Both the position numbers and the translations under genes were made by a program. Below are positions 1 to 6,753 of a stretch of DNA of 7,300 nucleotides, piece after piece. Origin of the DNA: Verrucomicrobiaceae bacterium (GTDB lineage Bacteria > Verrucomicrobiota > Verrucomicrobiae > Verrucomicrobiales > Akkermansiaceae). The DNA lies in the NCBI GenBank assembly GCA_003820635.1, contig RPOS01000147.1, forward strand, positions 1 through 7,300. The letters are read 5' to 3'. The notes beneath the pieces were generated by a model. It worked only from the letters and a program-made list of their open reading frames with translations, did not search any database and was not told the origin of the DNA. The stretch's first letter is position 1. The number at the start of each line of letters is the position of its first letter.

Positions 1-3000
1 GGGCGCATTCTGGGACAGACGCCCCTGCTGAGCGAATCCTTTGAAAATGCCGCGACGGTCACAGACACCCAGCTCAATGACGCCTACCATGCCGGCGGCA
101 CGTCTGCAAATCTGAGCATTTCGACATCGATTTCGAATGGCGGCAGCAAAAGCCTTGAGTTGAACCGGCGGGATAGCGGTTTTTATTACGCAAGATCTTC
201 CCAGTCCCTTAGTTCTGCAACGGGGGCGATTTCCGTGACGTTCTGGGTCAATTTCACATCGAAAACCCCCTACTGGTGGAATTTTACTCTGGATGATATT
301 TCCCACCTGTCCCCCTACGTTCAGCTGGACGTTTCCTATCATGATCCTGGAATGCTGCGTTTTATGGGACCGGACGGAACATGGCGGCGGCTTTGCCAGG
401 TTCAAACAGGGTGGAAGCAATTCAGGATTGACGCCAATTTTGCGACAAAAACCTGCACGGTTTACTATGACAACATCACTGTCCCACTGGCGAGGGACCT
501 TCCGCTATTCAATCAGAACTCCCTTCCATCCTCCGCGTTTTTCCCGAGTTTTTCCGGGGTGAGCAGCGCCGGGGAATCGGTCTGTTACCTTGATGATTTG
601 GCGGTTAACAGCGTGACCACCACGGGATCGACGGTCGTTGGCGAGAATTTCGAAAGCGCGTCCGACATTATAGATAGCGTGCTTTCCGACATCTATCATG
701 GAAATTACGACAACCCCGGTGACACCGGGGCAACAGCCCGGAACATTGTCCTCTCAACCCCGGGGCATTCAGGATCAGGGGGACAATGCTTGAAATGGAC
801 CAGGATCAATTCCGGCTTTTACTACGCCAGGGATGCCGTGGCGCGAAGTTCGTCCACGGGGGCGGTTTCCATTTCGTTCTGGGTGAACATGGAAAGCACC
901 ACTCCCTACAATTGGCAGTTCAATCTGCAGGATCACAACGGCAACCCCTATCTGCACCTGGAGTCTTCATACAATGACTGGTCGATGCTCCGATGGCTGA
1001 ATCCGGATGGAAGTTACAAGCGCCTTTGCTCGCTGAAAAGCGGCTGGACACGGGTAAAGCTCGAGGTCGATTTTGTGTCAAAAATCTGTAACGTTTACTA
1101 TGGTGACATGCAGGTTCCCGCGGGTTCAGATTTGCCTCTTTACATTCCAGACACCACGGGCGGCACCGCCTTCAAGTCGGCGTTTACGGGATTTTCCACC
1201 GCAGGCGAAGCGGCGGCATCCGTGGATGACTTCCTGATCCAGACGTGGACCCGGCCCGGCGCGATTCTCTTTAGTGAGAACTTTGAAACCGCCACGACGC
1301 CTTCAGACTCCCAGTTGCCCGACACCTACCACGCCGTGGACACGGCCGCCAACATACAAGTGGCGAGCCCGGGATTTGGCGGGAGCAACTCAAAATGCCT
1401 GAAATGGTTGAGACATGATACTGGCGGGTATTACTCCAGACCCCCCTATGGCACTTGGTATAGCTCGTCCACCGGCGCGGTGGTGATCAATTTTTGGGCC
1501 AACCAGGGGACAAGCTTTCCCTATAACTGGGTGTTCGAGATGCTCGACACCACCTGGACCGCACCCTATGTAAATTTGGAAGTGTCCCAACCCAGCGGTG
1601 ATTCCTCCGTGCTGCGATACAAACTGCCGAATGGCAGTTATGCGCGGCTCACCTCTCTGCAGGCAGGCTGGCACCAGTTTAAGATCGAAGTGGATTTCGT
1701 AAAAAAAATCTGCAACGTCTATTACGATGACATGGTGGTTCCCGTGGGAGCCTCTTTGCCCCTGGCCAACCAGAGTTCAACCAGCACCACCCAGTTCAAG
1801 CCGAGCTGGGCTGGATTTTCGTCCGCAGGCGAGGCGCCCGTCTCGATCGATAATTTGCTGATGCGCGAGTGGACGCCCGACGCCGGAATATCCTGGCCCA
1901 CCACGGAAAATTTCGTCCTTTCCAGCGCGTCATCCGGCCAGACCGTGAATGTTTCAAAATCTTCAGGAGCACTGACGGGTTTGTCCAGAAATACAAAAGC
2001 GCTTATGGCTGGATCGAGTGATATTTACCTGTTCCAGAGCAATGACGCTTCCGCATGGAGCAGTGAAGAGCAGGATCAGGTGTTGTCATCATCGGGTGAT
2101 GCCTCTCAATTGGTGTTAACCTGCTACAACACGGGAATGCCGGGCTTAGGGATCGTCAAAAAGTATTCTTTTGACTCAAACGGGAATCTCCTCAAACGGG
2201 TGGCGTTTTCCTCCACGGCCGCCGGCGGATTTCTCACCTATATTGCCCGTGTTAAGGCGGACGCGTCCTTCATGGCCGGATCTTACCCATGCGGTTTCCC
2301 CTTCACCGGCGGCACCACCGGTTTCCCCTTCGCCGATGGCAACACGGAGCTTCAGGGCATCCCGTACCGGATCAGCATGGACAATTCCTGTGGATTGAAT
2401 ATTCACCGGAGCAAAGTCAATGATCGTTTTGTTCTCGGGGGCGATACCTGGGGCCTGACCGACGGCTGGGACCTGACGGTTTTCTGCGACTATGTTGATC
2501 CCGGTCATTCCATCAGCGGCGAGACCGCATTCTGCACATTCACCGGGGATTTTGTGGATTACGAAAAGTCGATGACTGCAAGTGCGGATTACCAGAGCCT
2601 GTTTAATACCACAAGGCCGTCATGGGTCGATTCTCTGGTATGCGACACCATGTATGCAGGAACGAATGAAGGAAACCAGATGCATGCGGCACTTGCACCG
2701 CTGCCTGCGACAGCCTCGATCTGGTTTCTCAACCCTCCCTGGGGGAACTGGTGGGGCAATAGCGAACCTCCGCTCAGCTATCATCCGGATGTGTACGGGA
2801 TAGCTCCGGAAATTAAATCCTATGCCTCAAATGCCCGCATTTCCTTTTATGCCAATTCGCTGTTTGATCAGCGATCCGACGTGTATGCCCACCACCGGGA
2901 TTTCGGAGTTGCCGGACGCGACGGCTTGCTTCAGTGGGGCGCCGTTCCAAGCGACAGTGGAGGAGCCCAGACTTACCTGCTTCAAATACTCAATCCCACT

Positions 3001-6000
3001 GCCAGGCAGTATTGGATCGACATGCTGGCGGACAAGGTGCGGACATGGAGCCTCGACTACCTTTATCTGGACGGGCCGGGAGGTTATACCTCAAAACCTG
3101 ATTGGGTGTATAAAAGAAACAGCCAGTATTATGAATGGCTGGATTTCTATCGCGACTTGAAGGCGCGCATAACCCAACAAAACCCCAACGCAATCTTTTT
3201 TGCCAACGGATTACAGCCATATAGCGATGTCGGTTATCTTGAGTGGACCGATCAAATGTGGCAGGCGCTCACAGGGTCACTGAACGAATGGGTTTATTCC
3301 GCCAGGGGGCTCCTTCTCCGGAAACTCGGCGAAGGGCCCAACTACGTCACGGTCCCCCTTTATGACAAGCCCCAAAACCAGCCTGCCCTGGCCACGTATT
3401 CAATCAACTATGGATGGTGCGGCAATCAGTCCAACCAGTCCAATATCCCCTGGATGCTTGCGTCGCTGGAATACCGCAACCTGCAATTTATCAACGGGGG
3501 GATTTTACAGAAGTGGTGGGCGCAAACGTCGCCGACAGTCGAATCCTATGCGTTCCGGAAAGGCAGAAGTGTCATCATCAATGCCATTGGTCACGGGGCC
3601 GCCACCTCCACCAGCGTGACGCTGGATTGCACCAGGACGGGTCTCACTGTGGGGAAAACCTATCTTTGCAGGGTGATGACCATGAACAACCCCGCTTCGA
3701 GTCCAACCCCTTCCTCCGCGTTCGTCACGAACCAGGTGTCAACGTTTACCCCATCCCGTGAGACCGTGCAATTGGTCCTGCCGATATCCAACGGACTGTT
3801 GACCTCGGTTATCATCTCCGAGGCCGCCTGCGTGGTGGAAGGCATTGGCTCCAAGACCTGCCAGACCGGTATTCCGGAAAATTATGGCGCTCAAGTTGTC
3901 CTCCAAAGCCAGAGCGGCAGCGATTCCCAATATTCAGTCTCGTGCGCATACGCCCCCACCACCCTCTTTTTTCCATACGCATCAACCGTTTCCACCTCCT
4001 CAAGCGCAACCCAGGTGTCGGTGACAGTGAATGGCATTCCCGGCAGGCGTGTCACCTTCAATGCGGCTGGAACTTATTCCGCCACAGTCACAGCAGCGGT
4101 TCCAACAAATACCGGGGCGGTGTTCTCAAGCTATCCCGTCACAGTCTCCAACGCCACCTGGGGCGCGCCCTATTCTGATTCCCTTGCCGGACTCGCCACC
4201 GATCCCAACGCCGGCGGTCCACTCGTCTTTGCAAAAATCAGCGGCCCCGCATGGCTCTCGGTTGCTTCCAATGGCGCTTTGAGTGGAACCCCCGGTCACT
4301 CTGATGTCGGCACCAATGTCTTTACTGTCAGTGTTATCAATTCCCAAGGTTTTGGAACGGCGGCCACGCTTAATATCAACGTAACAGGTGCCAATCATGC
4401 CCCTGTTTTTTCGAATGACACGATTGTTGGAACGAATACCCAGCCCGGTTCAGCCTATTCTTCCACGTTGGTTGGAACCGCAACGGACTCGGACAACGAC
4501 ACGCTAACCTATGAAAAGCTTTCCGGCCCGGCCTGGCTCAACATCGCTTCCGACGGCACCCTCACCGGGACGCCTCAGACCGGCGACAGCGGGGTCAATG
4601 TCTGGATGGTGCGCGTGAAGGATGGATTCGGGGGATCGGACATCGCGCGTCTCACCATTCAGGTCCTTGCCTATCCGACAAACAACTACGGAACGCTTCA
4701 GGGGAATAGCACCACAAATTTATTCAACCCCGGATACATCAACCGGATCCAGTTGGCGGATTTGGACAAGACTTCAGGCAATGACAATGGCTATGCGGAT
4801 TTCAGAAGTCTGGCCGCGAATCTCGTTCCTGGACAATCAGTGAGCTATACCTTCACGCCGGCAGGCAATTTTTCGTCAGTCAGATGGTCCGTTTGGATTG
4901 ATTTCAATCGGGATGGCGATTTCGAGGATCCCGGTGAATTGATTGTCGGCCCCACGACCGGTTCCAGTTCCGCCGTGAATGGAAGTTTTACTGTTCCGTC
5001 AGATGCCAGTGTAGGGCCGAGCCGGATGCGGATCGCCATGAGGGGTTCGAGCACCGGCCAGACCAGTCCTACGGGCTCATTTTCCTATGGTGAAGTTGAG
5101 GATTACTCCGTCCAGATCGGGACGAGCCCGCCCCCGAATGCCGCGCCCTATTTTCTCTCCGGTCCGATAACCAAGCCCGATATGACGGCAGGCACGCCGA
5201 TGAGCGGTTCGCTGGCGGCCGATGCCGGCGACTGGGAGGGCGATCCGTTGACTTATGCGAAGATCTCCGGTCCTGCCTGGCTGATGGTGGCCTCCAATGG
5301 CACCCTGTCTGGAACGCCCCCGACTTCAACCCGTGGAGTGAACAGCTTTACGGTGAGCGTCACGGACGGCTCCGGCGGAACGGACACCGCCACACTCCAG
5401 GTCAACGTCCTCAACAATGCGCCCGTGGCCACCGCGCAGAGCCTTTCCACCCCGTGGCAAACCCCGGTCGCCGTTACCTTGAGCGGCAGCGATGCTGACG
5501 GGGACGCGTTGATCTTTGCGGTGGATTCGCAGCCCGCCAACGGGGTGCTGAGCGGCACCGCACCTGCGCTTATCTATACTCCGGGCGCATCGTTTAGCGG
5601 CACCGACAGTTTTACGTTCCATGTCAACGACGGATCTGTGAACAGCGCGGCGGCGACGGTCACGCTCGTGGTCGCTCCCGCGCCGTACACACCCGTTTAT
5701 CAGGACAATTTCAACCGAACAGGAGTTCTCAATGGCTCCACGCCAACCATCACGACCGGCGGCAACACGTGGTCTTCGGCCAATTGGACAACGAACGGCA
5801 CCGCGGCCTCACCCAACGCGTCTGGCTGGATGGCCATATTGCCATTTACTCCTGTCCAGGGCAACATCTACACGCTGTCAGCGTCAATGAACCCGATAGG
5901 TGTTCCCGACCCCTCTGATTGGTTCGTGATCGGTTTCACAAATCGTGGTGCCACAGACAACTGGTTTACGGGCGGATACTCTGCTTCTGCCGGTGCCAGG

Positions 6001-6639
6001 GGTTCCAATAGTGTGTATCCGGATTTTTACTACAATGGTCCCGGGCTTTCTGGGAACTTGGGCAACTTCACGGATGGGGTCGCTCATGTTTATTCAATCG
6101 TACTCGACACGACAAACCCAACTTCGTCGAACTGGACCGTTGCGTATTCCGTTGATGGTATCCAGGTGGTTGCCCCTACGGCGTTGGGCTACGCTCCGAC
6201 CATTAATTACGTTGGCTTTGGTAACGCCGCAACAGGAGGCACCATCGATAATTTCTCGCTGACGGTTGTCGCCGTGCCCGGGTCATCGACCTATGCCATA
6301 TGGGCCACTGACAATGCAGGGGGGCAAGCCGCCAACCTTGACTGGGACAACGATGGCGTCTCCAACGGAGTGGAGTTCTTCATGAACGCCGCCCCCGGCT
6401 TCACCGCCAATCCCGGCCTGGATGGCTCGAAAAAAGTCACTTGGACCAATGGCGGCAAGATCCCGAGCTCCGACTACGGCATTCAGTTCGTGGTGCAAGT
6501 CTCGGCCGATCTCACAACTTGGGAAGATGTTTCCGAAGGGAACCTTGACGAGAATACCAATGGTCCCGGCGGATCGCTCTCCTACATTGTGACCGGCGAG
6601 GACAAGCAGTTCGTCCGCCTCAAGGTGACACCGAATTGA
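1..6639 (+). CDS. Giant secreted multidomain glycoside hydrolase-like protein, 5'-partial
   Basis: The frame is open from base 1 to a TGA at 6637-6639, giving 2212 visible residues; the start codon and any export signal lie upstream. The TTG at 160 is not a credible start because the 53 codons before it complete the first of three homologous modules. Domain order: three tandem ~205-residue beta-rich modules, a hydrolase core with a TIM-barrel-like region containing DYLYLDGPGG, an unassigned beta segment, two He_PIG-like domains, a GEVED domain, a third He_PIG-like domain, a bacterial Ig domain, a LamG-like domain and an Asp-rich C-terminal module. Such architecture is known from extracellular polysaccharide-active proteins of Verrucomicrobiota and Planctomycetota. 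Export and glycan hydrolysis are inferred; the substrate is unknown. A GH38 gene follows 114 bases downstream on the same strand. Confidence is high for the gene, moderate for glycosidase function and low for any exact GH family. Confidence 0.9.
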   Translation, partial: GRILGQTPLLSESFENAATVTDTQLNDAYHAGGTSANLSISTSISNGGSKSLELNRRDSGFYYARSSQSLSSATGAISVTFWVNFTSKTPYWWNFTLDDISHLSPYVQLDVSYHDPGMLRFMGPDGTWRRLCQVQTGWKQFRIDANFATKTCTVYYDNITVPLARDLPLFNQNSLPSSAFFPSFSGVSSAGESVCYLDDLAVNSVTTTGSTVVGENFESASDIIDSVLSDIYHGNYDNPGDTGATARNIVLSTPGHSGSGGQCLKWTRINSGFYYARDAVARSSSTGAVSISFWVNMESTTPYNWQFNLQDHNGNPYLHLESSYNDWSMLRWLNPDGSYKRLCSLKSGWTRVKLEVDFVSKICNVYYGDMQVPAGSDLPLYIPDTTGGTAFKSAFTGFSTAGEAAASVDDFLIQTWTRPGAILFSENFETATTPSDSQLPDTYHAVDTAANIQVASPGFGGSNSKCLKWLRHDTGGYYSRPPYGTWYSSSTGAVVINFWANQGTSFPYNWVFEMLDTTWTAPYVNLEVSQPSGDSSVLRYKLPNGSYARLTSLQAGWHQFKIEVDFVKKICNVYYDDMVVPVGASLPLANQSSTSTTQFKPSWAGFSSAGEAPVSIDNLLMREWTPDAGISWPTTENFVLSSASSGQTVNVSKSSGALTGLSRNTKALMAGSSDIYLFQSNDASAWSSEEQDQVLSSSGDASQLVLTCYNTGMPGLGIVKKYSFDSNGNLLKRVAFSSTAAGGFLTYIARVKADASFMAGSYPCGFPFTGGTTGFPFADGNTELQGIPYRISMDNSCGLNIHRSKVNDRFVLGGDTWGLTDGWDLTVFCDYVDPGHSISGETAFCTFTGDFVDYEKSMTASADYQSLFNTTRPSWVDSLVCDTMYAGTNEGNQMHAALAPLPATASIWFLNPPWGNWWGNSEPPLSYHPDVYGIAPEIKSYASNARISFYANSLFDQRSDVYAHHRDFGVAGRDGLLQWGAVPSDSGGAQTYLLQILNPTARQYWIDMLADKVRTWSLDYLYLDGPGGYTSKPDWVYKRNSQYYEWLDFYRDLKARITQQNPNAIFFANGLQPYSDVGYLEWTDQMWQALTGSLNEWVYSARGLLLRKLGEGPNYVTVPLYDKPQNQPALATYSINYGWCGNQSNQSNIPWMLASLEYRNLQFINGGILQKWWAQTSPTVESYAFRKGRSVIINAIGHGAATSTSVTLDCTRTGLTVGKTYLCRVMTMNNPASSPTPSSAFVTNQVSTFTPSRETVQLVLPISNGLLTSVIISEAACVVEGIGSKTCQTGIPENYGAQVVLQSQSGSDSQYSVSCAYAPTTLFFPYASTVSTSSSATQVSVTVNGIPGRRVTFNAAGTYSATVTAAVPTNTGAVFSSYPVTVSNATWGAPYSDSLAGLATDPNAGGPLVFAKISGPAWLSVASNGALSGTPGHSDVGTNVFTVSVINSQGFGTAATLNINVTGANHAPVFSNDTIVGTNTQPGSAYSSTLVGTATDSDNDTLTYEKLSGPAWLNIASDGTLTGTPQTGDSGVNVWMVRVKDGFGGSDIARLTIQVLAYPTNNYGTLQGNSTTNLFNPGYINRIQLADLDKTSGNDNGYADFRSLAANLVPGQSVSYTFTPAGNFSSVRWSVWIDFNRDGDFEDPGELIVGPTTGSSSAVNGSFTVPSDASVGPSRMRIAMRGSSTGQTSPTGSFSYGEVEDYSVQIGTSPPPNAAPYFLSGPITKPDMTAGTPMSGSLAADAGDWEGDPLTYAKISGPAWLMVASNGTLSGTPPTSTRGVNSFTVSVTDGSGGTDTATLQVNVLNNAPVATAQSLSTPWQTPVAVTLSGSDADGDALIFAVDSQPANGVLSGTAPALIYTPGASFSGTDSFTFHVNDGSVNSAAATVTLVVAPAPYTPVYQDNFNRTGVLNGSTPTITTGGNTWSSANWTTNGTAASPNASGWMAILPFTPVQGNIYTLSASMNPIGVPDPSDWFVIGFTNRGATDNWFTGGYSASAGARGSNSVYPDFYYNGPGLSGNLGNFTDGVAHVYSIVLDTTNPTSSNWTVAYSVDGIQVVAPTALGYAPTINYVGFGNAATGGTIDNFSLTVVAVPGSSTYAIWATDNAGGQAANLDWDNDGVSNGVEFFMNAAPGFTANPGLDGSKKVTWTNGGKIPSSDYGIQFVVQVSADLTTWEDVSEGNLDENTNGPGGSLSYIVTGEDKQFVRLKVTPN
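22..630 (+). repeat. Tandem protein module, copy 1 of 3 (203 aa)
   Basis: This is the first visible copy of a module repeated three times in the giant protein. Landmarks in order: SESFENA near the start, AYH, DSGFYYAR, TGAISVTFWVN, TPYWWNF, MLRF, LCQV, a TCTVYYDN segment, VPLARDLPL, and SSAGES followed by LDDL at the end. Alternating hydrophobic strands, many aromatics and a terminal DD-L strand suggest a concanavalin A-like or other jelly-roll beta sandwich, as in many carbohydrate-binding modules. That fold is inference from pattern only. This copy is the most divergent of the three (for example TCTVYYDNITVP where the others have ICNVYY.DM.VP). Residues before it (GRILGQT) resemble the junction between copies, so another module may lie upstream. 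Confidence 0.8.
631..1263 (+). repeat. Tandem protein module, copy 2 of 3 (211 aa)
   Basis: The second copy shares with copies 1 and 3 the landmarks GENFESA, IYH, CLKW, NSGFYYAR, SSSTGAVSISFWVN, TPYNW, MLRW, NPDGSYKRL, KICNVYYGDM, AGSDLPL and STAGEA followed by VDDFLIQTW. It carries an 8-residue insertion after the YH landmark (GNYDNPGDTGATAR, where the other copies have about six residues), and a perfect DNA palindrome sits inside that insertion. It is closer to copy 3 than to copy 1. Binding of carbohydrate through the conserved Trp and Tyr residues is an inference. Confidence 0.8.
714..730. repeat. Perfect 8-bp-arm palindrome inside the copy 2 insertion
   Basis: CCCCGGTG at 714-721 and CACCGGGG at 723-730 are exact reverse complements around a single A at 722. 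The palindrome lies in the coding region, within the extra residues (NPGDTG) that module copy 2 has relative to copies 1 and 3. No T-run follows, so it is not a terminator. Confidence 0.6.
1264..1884 (+). repeat. Tandem protein module, copy 3 of 3 (207 aa)
   Basis: The third copy has SENFETA, TYH, CLKW, TGGYYSR, SSSTGAVVINFWAN, FPYNW, VLRYKLPNGSYARL, KICNVYYDDM, VGASLPL and SSAGEA followed by IDNLL and REWT. It directly precedes the hydrolase core, the usual place for appended substrate-binding modules. An eight-A run at 1701-1708 lies in the KKIC region but the frame is intact. I do not recognise the module as a named family. Confidence 0.8.
1885..3828 (+). other. Putative glycoside hydrolase core: beta domain, TIM-barrel-like domain, C-terminal beta domain
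   Basis: Three parts can be seen. At 1885-2619 a beta-rich region contains a SGALTGL segment and GIVKKYSFDSNGNLLKRV, the kind of supersandwich that precedes barrels in GH31/36/97-type enzymes. At 2620-3528 alternating strands and helices include a Trp-rich strand-loop (WFLNPPWGNWWGN, 2722-2760), RISFYAN, LNPTARQYWIDML, LDYLYLDGPGG and IFFANG. The Asp of YLYLDG (codon 3070-3072) sits where clan GH-D enzymes carry the nucleophile at the end of barrel strand 4 (their K-x-D motif), so it is a candidate catalytic residue. Glu 3241-3243 and Asp 3250-3252 in YLEWTDQMW are candidate acid/base residues. At 3529-3828 a beta domain (GRSVIINAIGHG to LTSVIISE) resembles a hydrolase C-terminal sandwich. 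Clan, family and substrate are inferred, and the domain may belong to an unnamed family. Confidence 0.6.
3829..4107 (+). other. Unassigned beta-rich segment, Cys-containing
   Basis: About 93 residues lie between the hydrolase C-terminal beta domain and the first He_PIG-like domain. It contains three cysteines (CVVEG, TCQTG, VSCAY) and strand-like stretches such as AQVVLQSQSG and TQVSVTVNGI, then TFNAAGTYSATVTAAV. It looks like a small beta sandwich, perhaps Ig-like. I do not recognise it, and the boundaries are approximate. Confidence 0.45.
4108..4389 (+). repeat. Putative-Ig (He_PIG-like) domain 1
   Basis: It carries the signature KISGPAWLSVASNGALSGTP followed by VGTNVFTVSV and a closing LNINV strand, typical of He_PIG/dystroglycan-cadherin-like domains in bacterial secreted proteins. 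The D-D-D calcium-ligand run seen in copy 2 (TDSDNDTLTY) is degenerate here (TDPNAGGPLVF). The domain probably serves as a rigid spacer between the catalytic core and the distal modules. Confidence 0.75.
4390..4671 (+). repeat. Putative-Ig (He_PIG-like) domain 2
   Basis: It starts with NHAPVF, contains ATDSDNDTLTYEKLSGPAWL, then SDGTLTGTP, VNVWMVRVKDGFGGSD and closes with LTIQV. It is arranged head to tail with domain 1, with the same ~94-residue length. The intact acidic DSDND segment suggests calcium-stabilised interdomain packing, by analogy with cadherin-like folds. Confidence 0.8.
4672..5121 (+). other. GEVED domain
   Basis: About 150 residues with the hallmarks of the GEVED family: a YADF segment, LVPGQSVSYTFTPAG, the acidic strand-loop WIDFNRDGDFEDPGEL (4894-4941), FTVPSDASVGPSRMRIAM, and the terminal motif YGEVEDYSV (GEVEDY at 5089-5106). 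GEVED domains occur in large secreted or surface proteins of Bacteroidota, Planctomycetota and Verrucomicrobiota. Their exact role is not established. The D-x-N-x-D-G-D-F loop looks like a calcium site. It sits between the second and third He_PIG-like domains. Confidence 0.85.
5122..5412 (+). repeat. Putative-Ig (He_PIG-like) domain 3
   Basis: A short Pro-rich linker (TSPPPNAAP) leads into a third copy of the He_PIG signature, with DWEGDPLTYAKISGPAWL, ASNGTLSGTP, VNSFTVSVTDGSGGTD and LQVNV. The 21-residue core (5257-5319) closely matches those of domains 1 (4231-4293) and 2 (4513-4575), although a GEVED domain separates it from them. Confidence 0.8.
5413..5685 (+). other. Bacterial Ig / cadherin-like (Big_9-type) domain
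   Basis: It begins NNAPVATAQSL and carries VTLSGSDADGDALIFAV, PANGVLSG, a LIYTPGASFSGTDSFTF strand pair and NDGSVNSAAATVTLVV. This order (APVA, SDADGD, P-x-x-G, Y-x-P-x-x-x-F-x-G-x-D-x-F-x-F, NDG) is the consensus of Big_9/VCBS-like Ig folds found in adhesins and secreted enzymes. A structural spacer role, probably calcium-assisted, is inferred. Confidence 0.82.
5686..6276 (+). other. LamG/ConA-like beta domain
   Basis: About 197 residues starting VYQDNFNRTG, with TWSSANW, IYTLSASMNP, DWFVIGFTNRG, HVYSIVLDTT, WTVAYSVDG, INYVGFGN and a closing TIDNFSLTVV. The opening DNF-x-R and the closing IDNFSL strand are typical of concanavalin A-like domains in environmental secreted proteins. It may bind glycan, but no binding residues can be assigned. 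It differs from the three N-terminal modules in sequence, although both end in a D-(D/N)-L/F-type strand. Confidence 0.6.
6277..6636 (+). other. C-terminal tail module with DxDxDG calcium-loop-like motif
   Basis: It contains YAIWATDN, then an Asp-rich loop LDWDNDGVSNGVEFFM (6337-6384) resembling thrombospondin type 3 or EF-hand-like calcium loops, then VQVSADLTTWEDVSEG and the ending FVRLKVTPN. The W....D.D.DG.SN..E pattern followed by S.DL..W and a final VRL strand recurs, to my recollection, at the C-termini of secreted Verrucomicrobiota proteins. It is the main lineage clue here. No PEP-CTERM or LPXTG anchor follows. Confidence 0.6.
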
Positions 6640-6753
6640 ACCATCGTCTCAAAAAAAGCATCCGAACACCTCCACTGGACCCTATCCCTTCCACAACAAA
6701 TCCAGGAAATTACTGGCAACGATAAGGAGGCCACTTCACATCATCGAAAATTC
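6640..6753. other. Intergenic gap without visible terminator
   Basis: These 114 bases separate the giant gene from the GH38 gene. I see no convincing GC-rich hairpin followed by T residues and no clear sigma70-type promoter. A seven-A run (6651-6657) has no adjacent stem. The short same-strand gap is compatible with cotranscription but does not prove it. Confidence 0.5.
6724..6730 (+). promoter_or_regulatory. Shine-Dalgarno-like AAGGAGG, unusually far from start
   Basis: AAGGAGG is an excellent anti-SD match, but 23 bases separate it from the ATG at 6754, much more than the usual 5-10. No ATG, GTG or TTG lies in frame between the two, and the conserved GH38 N-terminus begins right after the ATG. 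The start therefore stands, and the motif is either coincidental or acts at long spacing. Confidence 0.35.

Noticed and set aside
160..162. TTG as the start codon of the giant protein
   Set aside because: The frame is open back to base 1, and the upstream codons encode the start of module copy 1 (SESFENA, AYH), so translation must begin outside the window.
1701..1708. Eight-A run as a possible programmed frameshift or sequencing slip
   Set aside because: The reading frame is homologous to the other module copies on both sides (VDFVKKICNVYY), so no shift has occurred and none is needed.
2176..2508. 110-codon minus-strand open frame within the hydrolase core
   Set aside because: It overlaps conserved protein-coding sequence on the other strand and has no recognisable domain. 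Other short overlapping frames were dismissed for the same reason.
6337..6384. Dockerin domain (cellulosome assembly)
   Set aside because: Only one Asp-rich loop is present. A dockerin needs two related calcium loops with linking helices, so a thrombospondin-type or tail-module loop is the better reading.
6560..6639. PEP-CTERM or LPXTG-type sorting signal at the protein end
   Set aside because: The last residues form a beta strand (VRLKVTPN) with no hydrophobic helix, no basic tail and no sorting motif.
6640..6670. Rho-independent terminator after the giant gene
   Set aside because: There is an A-run at 6651-6657 but no GC-rich stem next to it and no T-run on the plus strand.
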